DNA of 64,000 bases from Sipunculus nudus. Lineage: Eukaryota > Annelida > Sipuncula > Golfingiida > Sipunculidae. Of this stretch, positions 24,162 through 33,463 are shown piece by piece. The stretch spans positions 57,043,429-57,107,428 of the forward strand of contig CM049312.1 in NCBI GenBank assembly GCA_026874595.1, read 5' to 3'. The notes beneath the pieces were generated by a model that saw nothing but the letters and a program-made list of their open reading frames with translations, searched no databases and had not been told where the DNA came from. Numbering within the stretch: position 1 is the stretch's first letter; every line of letters begins with the position of its first letter. A program made the position numbers and the translations under genes.

Positions 24162-26003
24162 TTTTGGGTGCTGACATAGTAAGTTGAATCTATGTTTTTA
24201 AAAACACTCGGCCTAGGCATTCCTCAGTGGTGTTTCCGGCAAACAATAAACAAATTTATATGGAAAATAAAGGGGATGTCAGTCCTAGAGTTTTGGGTGT
24301 TGGCATAGTAAGTTGAAATCTAAGTTTTTAAAAGCACTCGGCCTAGGCATTCCTCAGTGCTGATTCTGGCAAACAATAAACAAATTTATATAGAAAATAA
24401 AGGGGATGTCAGTCCTAGAGTTTTGGGTGTCGGCATAGTAAGTTGAAATCTATGTTTTTAAAAACACTCGGCCTAGGCATTACTCAGTGCTGATTCTGGC
24501 AAACAAAAAACAAATTTATATAGAAAATAAAGGGGATATCAGTCTTAGAGTTTTGGGTGTTGGCATAGTAAGTTGAAATCTAAGTTTTTAAAAACACTCG
24601 GCCTAGGCATTCCTCAGTGCTGATTCTGGCAAACAATAAACAAATTTATATAGAAAATAAAGGGGATGTCAGTCCTAGAGTTTTGGGTGTTGGCATAGTA
24701 AATTGAAATCTATGTTTTTAAAAACACTCGGCCTAGGCATTACTCAGTGCTGATTCCGGCAAACAATTAACAAATTTATATAGAAAATAAAGGGGATGTC
24801 AGTCCTAGAGTTTTGGGTGTTGGCATAGTAAGTTGAAATCTATGTTTTTAAAAACACTCGGCCTAGGCATTCCTAAGTGCTGATTCTGGCAAACAATAAA
24901 CAAATTTATATAGAAAATAAAGGGGATGTCAGTCCTAGAGTTTTGGGTGTTGGCATAGTAAGTTGAAATCTATGTTTTTAAAAACACTCGGCCTAGGCAT
25001 TACTCAGTGCTGATTCCGGCAAACAATAAACAAATTTATATAGAAAATAAAGGGGATGTCAGTCCTAGAGTTTTGGGTGTTGGCATAGTAAGTTGAAATC
25101 TAAGTTTTTAAAAGCAGTGGGCCAAGGCATTCCTCAGTGCTGATTCTGGCAAACAATATACAAATTTATATAGAAAATAAAGGGGATGTCAGTCCTAGAG
25201 TTTTGGGTGTTGGCATAGTAAGTTGAAATCTATGTTTTTAAAAACACTCGGCCTAGGCATTACTCAGTGCTGATTCCGGCAAACAATAAACAAATTTATA
25301 TAGAAAATAAAGGGGATGTCAGTCCTAGAGTTTTGGGTGTCGGCATAGTAAGTTGAAATCTATGTTTTTAAAAACACTCGGCCTAGGCATTACTCAGTGC
25401 TGATTCCGGCAAACAATAAACAAATTTATATAGAAAATAAAGGGGATGTCAGTCCTAGAGTTTTGGGTGTTGGCATAGTAAGTTGAAATCTATGTTTTTA
25501 AAAACACTCGGCCTAGGCATTCCTAAGTGCTGATTCTGGCAAACAATAAACAAATTTATATAGAAAATAAAGGGGATGTCAGTCCTAGAGTTTTGGGTGT
25601 TAGCATAGTAAGTTGAAATCTATGTTTTTAAAAACACTCGGCCTAGGCATTACTCAGTGCTGATTCCGGCAAACAATAAACAAATTTATATAGAAAATAA
25701 AGGGGATGTCAGTCCTAGAGTTTTGGGTATTGGCATAGTAAGTTGAAATCTAAGTTTTTAAAAGCACTCGGCCTAGGCATTCCTCAGTGCTGATTCTGGC
25801 AAACAGTAAACAAATTTAAATAGAAAATAAAGGGGATGTCAGTCCTAGAGTTTTGGGTGTCGGCATAGTAAGTTGAAATCTATGTTTTTAAAAACACTCG
25901 GCCTAGGCATTACTCAGTGCTGATTCCGGCAAACAATAAACAATTTTATATAAAAAATAAAGGGGATGTCAGTCTTAGAGTTTTGGGTGTTGGCATAGTA
26001 AGT
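24162..26003 (+). repeat. 130-bp tandem satellite, about 14 copies
   Basis: Unit starts TTTTGGGTGTTGGCATAGTA recur at exactly 130-bp steps from 24291 to 25981 (the first step is 129). Three monomer types can be told apart: A (CTAAGTTTTTA...TTCCTCAG...TTCTGGC), B (CTATG...TTACTCAG...TTCCGGC) and C (TTCCTAAG). Copies 2-14 read ABABCBABBCBAB. So a 260-bp dimer alternation was followed by duplication of a five-unit (650 bp) block. There is no coding potential. It lies just upstream of the gag-like frame. Confidence 0.95.
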
Positions 26004-26181
26004 CAGACAAGTGCGCTATAAATTAAAGTTCTTCAGTTTCAGACTATCCTAGTACAGGCAAATTATAATAAGGAAGGTAAACCCCAGATCCCCGTTGAAT
26101 GAATCATTGCTGTTGCAAGGGAACTCGATAGTGGCATGATAGGGGCATAATTTAATACAAATGTCTGTCTGATTTTATAGC

Positions 26182-27189
26182 ATGAGGCGTAGGTCGACAC
26201 GTACCCCATCAAGCTTTAGAGAGGATGAGGCTGGGGCCAGTGACACTGATGTACCAGCCCCAGCCCGCAAACGCACCCGGAGGGAGCCTCGTACCCCATC
26301 TGCAGCCCCACAACTAGTATCTATGGACCAACTACAAACTGTGTTGTCCACAATGACGGAAAACATAAACACAGTGTCGTCAGATCTCAACAAGAAGATA
26401 GACAACCTTGCCAATGATTTGGAGAAGAGGTTTGATGAAAAGTTAGGCAACGCCTTGTCTACACGAAACACAGCCCAAGCTCCCCAGCAGCAACCAGAGC
26501 CTATCCCCTCGAGCAGCGGTGAGTCAAGTAGTAGTGACCCATTAGACGTAATACACACTTCAAACGGACAATGTAACATTCCCCTGGCAAACAAAGTTCC
26601 AGCAAGCATTAGAGAAAATCTGTTCTGATCAATATATTGAACTATCAGTACTTTTACCCAAAAGCAGATCGAACAAGAGGAAAGGCTATGACCTTCAAAT
26701 TGAACAGTCCAAGGAGGGCCCACCCGTCCTTGGATGGGTCCCGGAAACAGAAAGGTCCATGTCGATTGACCAGTGGACTTCAGCATTCACACTGTTTATG
26801 GCAGTGTATACAGAACATTCACCCCAGCAAGTGCCACAGCTCCTAAAGCACATGGAGACTGTCCGTGAACTGTCCAGGAAAGGTTGTGCTTGGTCAAAGT
26901 ATGATCAAGAGTTTAGGAAGTTAAGGGAAAGCACTCAAATACCCTGGGGCACAAAGCAGGTAGAGCTATACATGGACGCCATGATGGACAAAGCTCCTGT
27001 CACACTTGTAACTGCAGATTCTGGTCAAGATTCACAAAAAAGGGAGTACAGCCCCGCCCCTGCTTCCGTTACAATAAAAACCGCTTCTGCAACAAGGATA
27101 GATGCGCCTACCAACACATTTGCCAGCAATGCCATGGCAACCACAGCGTAACAAGGTGCCTTTCACTAGTTTCTCCTGTAGACAGTTGC
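26182..27189 (+). pseudogene. Gag-like region with C-terminal Cys/His finger
   Basis: Starts MRRRSTRTPSSFRED. A basic, Pro/Ser-rich N-terminus is followed by a short coiled-coil-like stretch (about residues 50-95, MDQLQTVLSTM then DLNKKIDNLANDLEKRF). The frame then breaks near 26620 and resumes one phase over with ICSDQYIELSVLL and a capsid-like segment holding WTSAFTLFM and WSKYDQEFRKLR, a W-x2-YD-x2-FR pattern common in gag proteins of this order. A second shift at an A-run near 27035 leads into a Cys/His finger with the pattern C-x7-C-x4-C-x4-H-x1-C-x2-C-x3-H, beginning CFRYNKNRFC, usual for DIRS/Ngaro gag. It probably packaged element RNA once; two frameshifts make it inactive. Confidence 0.7.
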
Positions 27190-28734
27190 ATGTTGGAACA
27201 ATTGATATCAGAAGTTAACTATCCCAAAAATAACTCAAATTTTCTGGTGAATGGTTTTCGTGAGGGATTTCCATTAGGGTCTCAAGGGGTCGTGATAGAT
27301 AAAGTACCGGATAATCTGAAATCTGCCCTGTCAGACCAGGAGATCACCACTAGCAAAATTAATGAAGAACTAAAAGCAGGAAGGTTTAAAGGTCCCTTTG
27401 ACACGCCCCCATTCACAGATATGGTATTTTCCCCACTAGGCTTGGTTCCCAAGAAAGAACCAGGTAAATTTAGGCTCATCCATCACTTATTATTCCCAGA
27501 ACATTTTTCAGTCAATGATGGCATTCCCTTAGATCAGCCAAAAGTTACTTATGCATCAGTCTTTGATGCCGTTAATATACTTAAATCGTTAGGGTCTGAT
27601 GCATACATGGCCAAAGCAGACATAAAATCAGCCTTTGAAATTATGCCCATTCGCAGGGAAGACCACTACCTGTTAGGTTTTACTTGGTATGGCAGTTCTA
27701 TTATGACAGCTGTCTACCCATGGGTGCAGCCAGTTCCTGTCAGCTATTCGAAAGGTTCAGTACAGCTCTTGAGTTTATAGTCCGCCATAGGTGCCAAAGT
27801 GATAACATCATTCATGTCTTGGATGATTTCCTGTTTATTTCCCGCACAGAGCCTGACTGTAAAAAACTTCTGGCCACGTTTCTACAGCTTTGACAACAGT
27901 TAGGTGTTCCCATAGCTCCAGAGAAGACCTGCGGCCCCACTAAGGTTATAACATTCTTGGGGATAGAATTAGATTCAGTGGAACAAAAAGCTAGACTCCC
28001 AGTAGATAAGCTTGAAAAGTGTAGAGGTGAGGTGGCATCCATGTTGGGTAAGAAGAAGGCTACGTTACGCGAACTCCAATCCTTGGTGGGTCTGTTACTT
28101 TTGCATGTTCTCTTATTCTCCCTGGCAGGGCTTTCCTACGCAGGCTTATTTGCCTTACAAAAGGTTTAAAGAAACCCCATCATCATGTCAGGCTTAATAC
28201 AGAAGCTAAAAAGGGCCTCAAACTGTGGAACCCCTTTTTAACTTCCCACAATGGCAAGTCATTCTTTATTAGGGAAATGGTGAATTCAACAGAAGAGCAT
28301 TTGTACACAGATCCAGCACAAGGGGTGGGGTATGGAGCTATCTATGGGAAAGCATGGTTCTGTGGGATTTGGCCAAAGCCTTGGGCAACTTTGAACATTG
28401 TTATTCTTGAACTTTACCCAATAGTTGTAGCAGTAGAATGCTGGTAAGAGAGTCTAAAGAACAGGGCAGTTAAAAATCATACGGATAACATGGCAATTGT
28501 ATCAATCATAAATTCCAAAACTTCTAAAGATCAGAAAGTTATGGTTTTGATCAGAAGGTTAGTGCTTGTAACCTTACAATTCAATATTTTATTTGAAGAT
28601 TTACATGTTCCAGGTCATTCTAACCTTTTGGCGGATGCTCTTTCTCGTTCTCAGGTGTCAACGTTCCGGAAATTAGCACCGTATATGGACTCCAAGATGC
28701 AGGATGTGCCACCAATTCCAGAATCTCTCAGCTA
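27190..28734 (+). pseudogene. Reverse transcriptase plus RNase H region
   Basis: All RT and RNase H hallmarks can be read, in three frames. RT motif A is AKADIKSAF, motif B LPMGAASSCQLFERF, the catalytic box VLDD, then GIELDS and the thumb. RNase H follows with YTDPAQG (Asp), LELYPI (Glu), HTDN (Asp) and LADALSR (Asp), so the four catalytic acidic residues are kept. Lesions are a frameshift near 27715, TGA at 27891-27893, another shift near 28100-28140, and a TAA after VVAVECW near 28445. Intact motifs among scattered lesions mean recent decay. The last codon overlaps the next start by one base (TAATG). Confidence 0.85.
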
Positions 28735-29647
28735 ATGACCCTTGGGAAACAACTAGTAACGAACAGTTTAGCAAATTCCACACAGGCATCCTACCATAAA
28801 GTTATAAAAGACCTTGTCACCTTCTGTAACGCTTTAGGTAAACCTGAATGGGCTAGATTTCCACTTTCACCTTCAACAGTTTTCTTGTTTTTAGTAGACA
28901 AATTTGATAAAGGGTGCACAGGAAGTACGTTAGCAGCTTCTGCCTCAGCTATCGCATTTCATCATAAAATTAGTAACTTGTCAGATCCCACAGCTCCATT
29001 TGCCATAAAAAAACTCCTCTTAGGGGCACAAAAACTCCGTTCCTGTAGTCGATCTGAGGTACCCAATAACTAGAACAGTGATTCACAAGTTGTTTCAAGC
29101 TCTCCCGATAGCCGTGTCTAGCCACTTTCTGCGTGTGTTGTTCAAAGCCCTTTATTCAGTATGTTACAGTGGGTTTTTCAGGGTGGGGGAGCTAGTTGCA
29201 AAGTCTGTTTCAAGCAAAGAGCTAGTCGTGCAGCTCTCTGAAGTTGAATTTCATCAAACAGGCAATTCTGTTAGAATGCGCATAAGGCTCCGCAACTCAA
29301 AGAATAACGATCCAAACTTTCAGACTTTTGTAAATATTCAACAAAGCCATAACAACTGCCCTATAACATTAACAAAGCAATATTTAAAGTTGAGAGGCAC
29401 GGCACCAGGCCCTCTATTTGCTTATCCAGATGGTTACCCTATAACTAGGAACATTTTTGACTCCAACCTTAAGGCAACCTTCTTGGCAGCAGGTTTCAAT
29501 ACTAGTAAATACTCCGGCACTAGCTTCCGAATAGGGGCAGCAACTGAAGCGGCAGCAGAAGGTTTAACAGACTCTTAAATTAGAGCCTTAGGTCGATGGA
29601 AAACGGGGGCATTTAAACGTTATTCAAGGTCACGCCTGTTAGAGTAG
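28735..29647 (+). pseudogene. Tyrosine recombinase (YR integrase)
   Basis: The N-terminal SAM-like part (SLANSTQASYHKVIKDLVTF) is in one frame to 29073, then a one-phase shift near 29061 leads into the catalytic domain. The first Arg lies in GFFRVGEL. The second box reads GTSFRIGAATEAAA, with Arg kept but the usual His of the H-x-x-R pair replaced by Thr. The next box is RALGRWK, and the nucleophile Tyr is in FKRYSR at 29621-29623. A TAA (29576-29578), most simply a mutated Gln codon, separates the last two boxes. The terminal stop is 29645-29647. It would have inserted the circular cDNA, normally without target-site duplication. Family call is firm. Confidence 0.85.
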
Positions 29648-29720
29648 AGTTTCACCAGACTAAAATACTCAGATGTCTTGAACTCATATCTGCAAAAATC
29701 CTTTAAACAGTCTTCTCTGA

Positions 29721-30031
29721 ATAGTTTGAACCATGAGGACCAAAACATTATTAACCCTTATCCGCCGCCCCCCCTCCTGTTTTTGATCCGTGGGGACCAA
29801 AACATCCACTCCCTTCTGTTTTGGATTTGTGGGGACCAGAACATTATCAACCCTTATCCGCCCCCCCCCCCCCTGTTTTGGATCCGTGAGGACCAAAACA
29901 TCCACTCCCTTCTGTTTTGGATCCGTAGGGACCAGAACAGTACATTACTGTAACCTCTCTCGCTATTTTGGATCCGTGGGGACCAAAACAGTCAAATAAT
30001 TCTCCGATTTGGATCCGTGGGGACCAAATCG
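29721..30031 (+). repeat. Array of 27-nt hairpin units
   Basis: Six clear units at 29778, 29817, 29874, 29913, 29964 and 30005 (each 27 nt), with a degenerate one at 29721. The form is TGTTTTGG, 11-nt loop ATCCGTGGGGA, CCAAAACA: an 8-bp perfect stem in the consensus. The last unit has CGATTTGG and CCAAATCG, so both arms changed together and pairing is kept. Spacers vary in length and are C-rich in places. The array follows the recombinase stop directly. Confidence 0.85.
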
Positions 30032-30590
30032 CCAGTCTCTCTTTGATTAAATAAAAATCACCAGTCATCACCCCCTCCCCATGCTTATCAGCATAGTGTA
30101 ATTTTTCACGGTTTTCCTTATCGTACTAGTCGCACAGCCATTATATTTCATGGTTTTCCTTATGATATTTTGGTTTCACAGTTATATAGCATTTTGGTGG
30201 GGGGGGGGGGGGGGCCTACGGCCGTTGGCGTTTTGTCCCCACCTTAATGTAAGATTGGTGCTAATTTTTGTAGTTATAATGTATCTATAAGTGATAAGGA
30301 AAACTAATTTAACAAGCACCTAGTATCTTATTGTTAATATTGAATCTTTACTTCATTAAAATGGTCTCGGCCAAATATTTCCACCTATTTACTTGTTAGT
30401 TGTCTGTAAATTGGCAAGTTTGAACGGGATAAGTGTGCCTTCTTCCTTAAGCCGTTTGAGTCAGTATGAGTGTGATTTATCAGTAATAATATGATTTATC
30501 AGTAATAATGCATGAATGTCCCAAAGGGTATACATGAGTAGCCTGCCCTCCACCTGAGCGCATCTGTGTTTTAGTCTCAAGTTATAAAGC
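30032..30590. other. 3' non-coding part of the retroelement
   Basis: No gene. Holds a G16 tract at 30199-30214 and a doubled ATGATTTATCAGTAATAAT (30470-30510). Confidence 0.5.
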
Positions 30591-30941
30591 ATAAATAATA
30601 TGTTTCACGGACAAATGCCATTTGTTAGTTATATTGGAATGGATGTTGCCGAAACATCCATTATATTTACTATTCGTCTTAATTATTGCAATTTTCAATT
30701 GCGGATGATATAGCTCGCGTTCGACTTGATATAGTGCCTTCTGCACATTGGCTGGCAAAGATCAATCCCCTTCATAGACGAGACCTCGCGTGAGGAGAAT
30801 GGGGTTCGACGTGAGTGCCATGTGGACACAGAGTTTCTGATTTTGCACGACAACAGGTCCGAGTGCTGAAATTTCAGGGGGCGCAAGAACTTGAAAGTTT
30901 TAACATATTATCATATATTAATGTATGATATCCATATTCAG
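30591..30941 (+). repeat. Right 351-bp direct repeat of the retroelement
   Basis: Partner of 22059-22409. Differences include a one-base insertion near 30811 and a few substitutions. Confidence 0.85.
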
Positions 30942-30946
30942 GGACA

Positions 30947-30994
30947 CAAACGCTCAAGTATGTATGCTCACGTGCATACATACTTGAGCGTTTG
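30947..30994. repeat. Perfect 21-bp inverted repeat, 6-nt loop
   Basis: Left arm 30947-30967 (starts CAAACGCTCAAG, ends GTATGC), loop TCACGT, right arm 30974-30994, with no mismatch. It begins five bases beyond the right direct repeat of the retroelement. Confidence 0.95.
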
Positions 30995-31984
30995 GTATGG
31001 GAAAACTTTAGTTTACCTTGTTTAACCTCTTGGATATTGTTTATATTATATTATATTATATTATAACATGACACACGTTAAACTCATAATTCGGGGGTTT
31101 GATATAACCTTCTGTTCATAGATCAGAGCATAGAAGTTTGTTATTACTTGGCTCCTTAATATTATAAAGGGTTTTATACAATGGGCTAAATATTTAACGA
31201 TATGTTCTATCTGTCATTGGTTTTTCTGCCACATATTTCCTTTGCTTCATTATTCACCATAATATTAAACCTATAACTCTTTCTGAAAAAGAGCTTTCAG
31301 CACATAAGATAATATGGAGAACGTGTATATATATTATTTGTTTATTTCACATTAACTGGCACCTATTTGCGCACCTGGAGATGTTCTCTTCGTGTTATGT
31401 TAATCATATATGTAGCGTTATCTCTGGTTTATAGAACACCGCGTCAGTTGAACAATTACCAGGTATGATAAGACCATCAGTATAATATATGTATATCATA
31501 TATAATGGAATAAGCTCCTATATTGGTGACGTCGGGGCATATTATTGTTTGTATTAGGCTGTACCCTTTGTATCATTATATAGATTGTTATTGTTTGTTT
31601 GTGTTTTGTACTTGTCCCACTAGTGCACGTGTATTTCATATCTTATATGTCTTTGATTTGTTTGTTTAGAGGCTCAGCATATGTAAAGTCTACGTGCGAA
31701 GTGCAATGTGCCTATTTTAATAAAGTGTTAGCACACATTTTTGGCTTTCTCATTCCCACATGCTACACTCTGTCATAATTTCTCTCGGGTAAATACACCG
31801 TGTCAACTAGATAATGGCGACTACGGGTTTAAAGATTAAAATTAATCCAAAAAATTATTTTCAAGTTCTACCCAATAAAGATCCAAGCAAAAAGGATTTT
31901 TTTTTTATGAGTTGCTGGGATATCACACTTGTTTTTGGTGTTTACGTTCACATACATACATAAATTATTACATACATGCATATA

Positions 31985-32520
31985 CACGTTGAACGGTGTG
32001 GGCACCTGAAGTAAAACATGTTGCCCCCCCCCCCCCCCCCCCATGCAGATACCAGTTCCATAACCACGGTGTCAAGGGTCCTGGAGTGCGCGACAATCAA
32101 GCGCTCTTCCCCCCTTATCTGATATTCACCATATAAAACAATATATTTAACACTTATTTTCATTAATAATTTTTGTGTGCATCAAAACATTTAATCCTCC
32201 TTTTTGCAATATTCTTCGGTACATAAATGGGGGTAATGTTTTCTCTGGTACTGTAGCAAGGCACTTTATAAAATATTAAATTAATAACATAACCCAGCAG
32301 TCGCACCATGTATAATGTACATTTATATATTGTAGGTCTAGTAGAACTTATCGTATTTTATGTGGCACCCGTTACGTCTACTTAGCGTATTAATCTGATG
32401 AAAACAAATATTGATGTTGCATATGACAAATATATTTAAACATACCAATTGCTGACACAAGTTCTTGCCATCTGGTGGCTACAACCACTACTAGATCAAC
32501 CAATCAGTTTTGGCGAGCCG
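31985..32520. repeat. Dispersed repeat family R1, copy 4 (diverged)
   Basis: Blocks GTGTGGGCACCTGAAGTA, GCAGATACCA, GGTGTCAAGG and the end block GCCATCTGGTGGCTAC align in order with the other copies. A C19 tract replaces the short C-run of other copies. Confidence 0.5.
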
Positions 32521-33029
32521 AAAAAATGTATTGACATTTGTGCATTATGTCTTGCTTGATATGAACACTATTATGCTCATAGTGATCAGTACATTAGATT
32601 AAAAACGATGCAATTTTTATTTTGTTTAAACACTAGTGCATGCATGGAATTATAGAATATTTGTTAGAGGCACCGAGGACCAACAGAAACTAGACATCAT
32701 TTATTATCCCAAACTCAGTCAGTCTACACCCATATAGGTTTCGTCAATTATCCCTGATATTTAGAGAAATGTTATGGCGAGCTATGGATGGATGTGGGAG
32801 ACATGCCAGTTTTACGCATGATTTTAACACTTTTAGACATATTCTCTTGGTAACAAATGACCCTATTTATTTGAATATGGAATCTGTCACAAGATTCGTG
32901 TCCCGTCCCATCTGAGACATATGTGACCCCATAGCAAGAAACGGATGTGAACGGATAACCAGTTTCTTGTATTTATATTTCAGTTACAAGAACAACTTGT
33001 AATCTGTGCTAATGTTGACACCTTTGAAT

Positions 33030-33034
<5 letters not shown>

Positions 33035-33092
<58 letters not shown>
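33035..33092. repeat. (TA)n(TG)n compound microsatellite
   Basis: An AT run to 33062 followed by a TG run to 33092. Confidence 0.95.
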
Positions 33093-33094
<2 letters not shown>

Positions 33095-33283
33095 CGTTAT
33101 ATCCCTTTCAGCCAACCCCGTCCCATTGCACAGACATAATGAGACGAAGACTGTTGTATCGAACTGTTGTATATTCTTTGCTCATTGAACGTGTGATTTA
33201 CAGACGCCAAATAAATCCAAATATCTGGTCTAATTATAACATATGTCCACGTGACTAACGATGACATTCAGATATCCTAGTAG

Positions 33284-33463
33284 TTACACAATGGGTCCCG
33301 TCGCCACGGTAGGAGTGAGATGAGCTCGACCACCGTCAATTAACAGTATTGCACCATTAATGAAAGAGGCGTCATCTGACGCCAGGAATGAAATTGCCTT
33401 GGCAACCTCATCCACCTCACCATAACGACCAATTGGATGTAACCACTCCTGCATGGGTAATGC
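33284..33463 (-). CDS. SDR gene exon 9 (residues 208-266, stop)
   Basis: Acceptor TTTTCAG at 33464 onward. Codes the C-terminal helix segment PMQEWLHPIGRYGEVDEVA, SFLASDDASFINGAILLIDGG and a short tail to TAA at 33284. The G-R-x-G-x-x-x-E-V-A pattern and INGAxLxIDGG are SDR C-terminal hallmarks. Confidence 0.92.
   Translation of the reverse strand, partial: ALPMQEWLHPIGRYGEVDEVAKAISFLASDDASFINGAILLIDGGRAHLTPTVATGPIV

Larger units (their letters stand above)
22059..30941 (+). mobile_element. Decayed Ngaro/DIRS-type tyrosine-recombinase retrotransposon, with internal satellite
   Basis: An 8.9 kb unit bounded by 351-bp direct repeats (22059-22409 and 30591-30941). On the plus strand it carries an SGNH-hydrolase relic, a 130-bp satellite, a gag-like region with a Cys/His finger, reverse transcriptase, RNase H and a tyrosine recombinase, in that order. 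A tyrosine recombinase in place of a DDE integrase defines the DIRS order, and SGNH hydrolase domains are known from Ngaro elements, so Ngaro is the best guess; no methyltransferase of the DIRS1 type was seen. Every coding region has stops or frameshifts, so this copy is dead. The split B1-A2-B2 repeats expected of Ngaro were not found; only one direct-repeat pair was seen. It is possible that the satellite and SGNH part belong to a separate older insertion. Confidence 0.75.
30995..33283. other. Intergenic between retroelement and SDR gene 3' end
   Basis: No coding region. Holds a (TTATA)n run near 31040-31064, an AATAAAG motif at 31719-31725 in an LTR-like stretch, a C19 tract (32024-32042), and (TA)n/(TG)n at 33035-33092. 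The SDR 3' UTR and poly(A) site must lie at its right end, but no clear signal was chosen. Confidence 0.45.

Noticed and set aside
24162-26003. Regular direct repeats as a CRISPR array
   Set aside because: The whole 130-bp unit is repeated with no unique spacers, and the genome is eukaryotic.
31440-31840. LTR-like stretch with AATAAAG at 31719 and TGGCGACTACGGG at its end
   Set aside because: It looks like a gypsy-type LTR plus primer-binding site, but no second LTR, no TG..CA ends and no target duplication could be shown.
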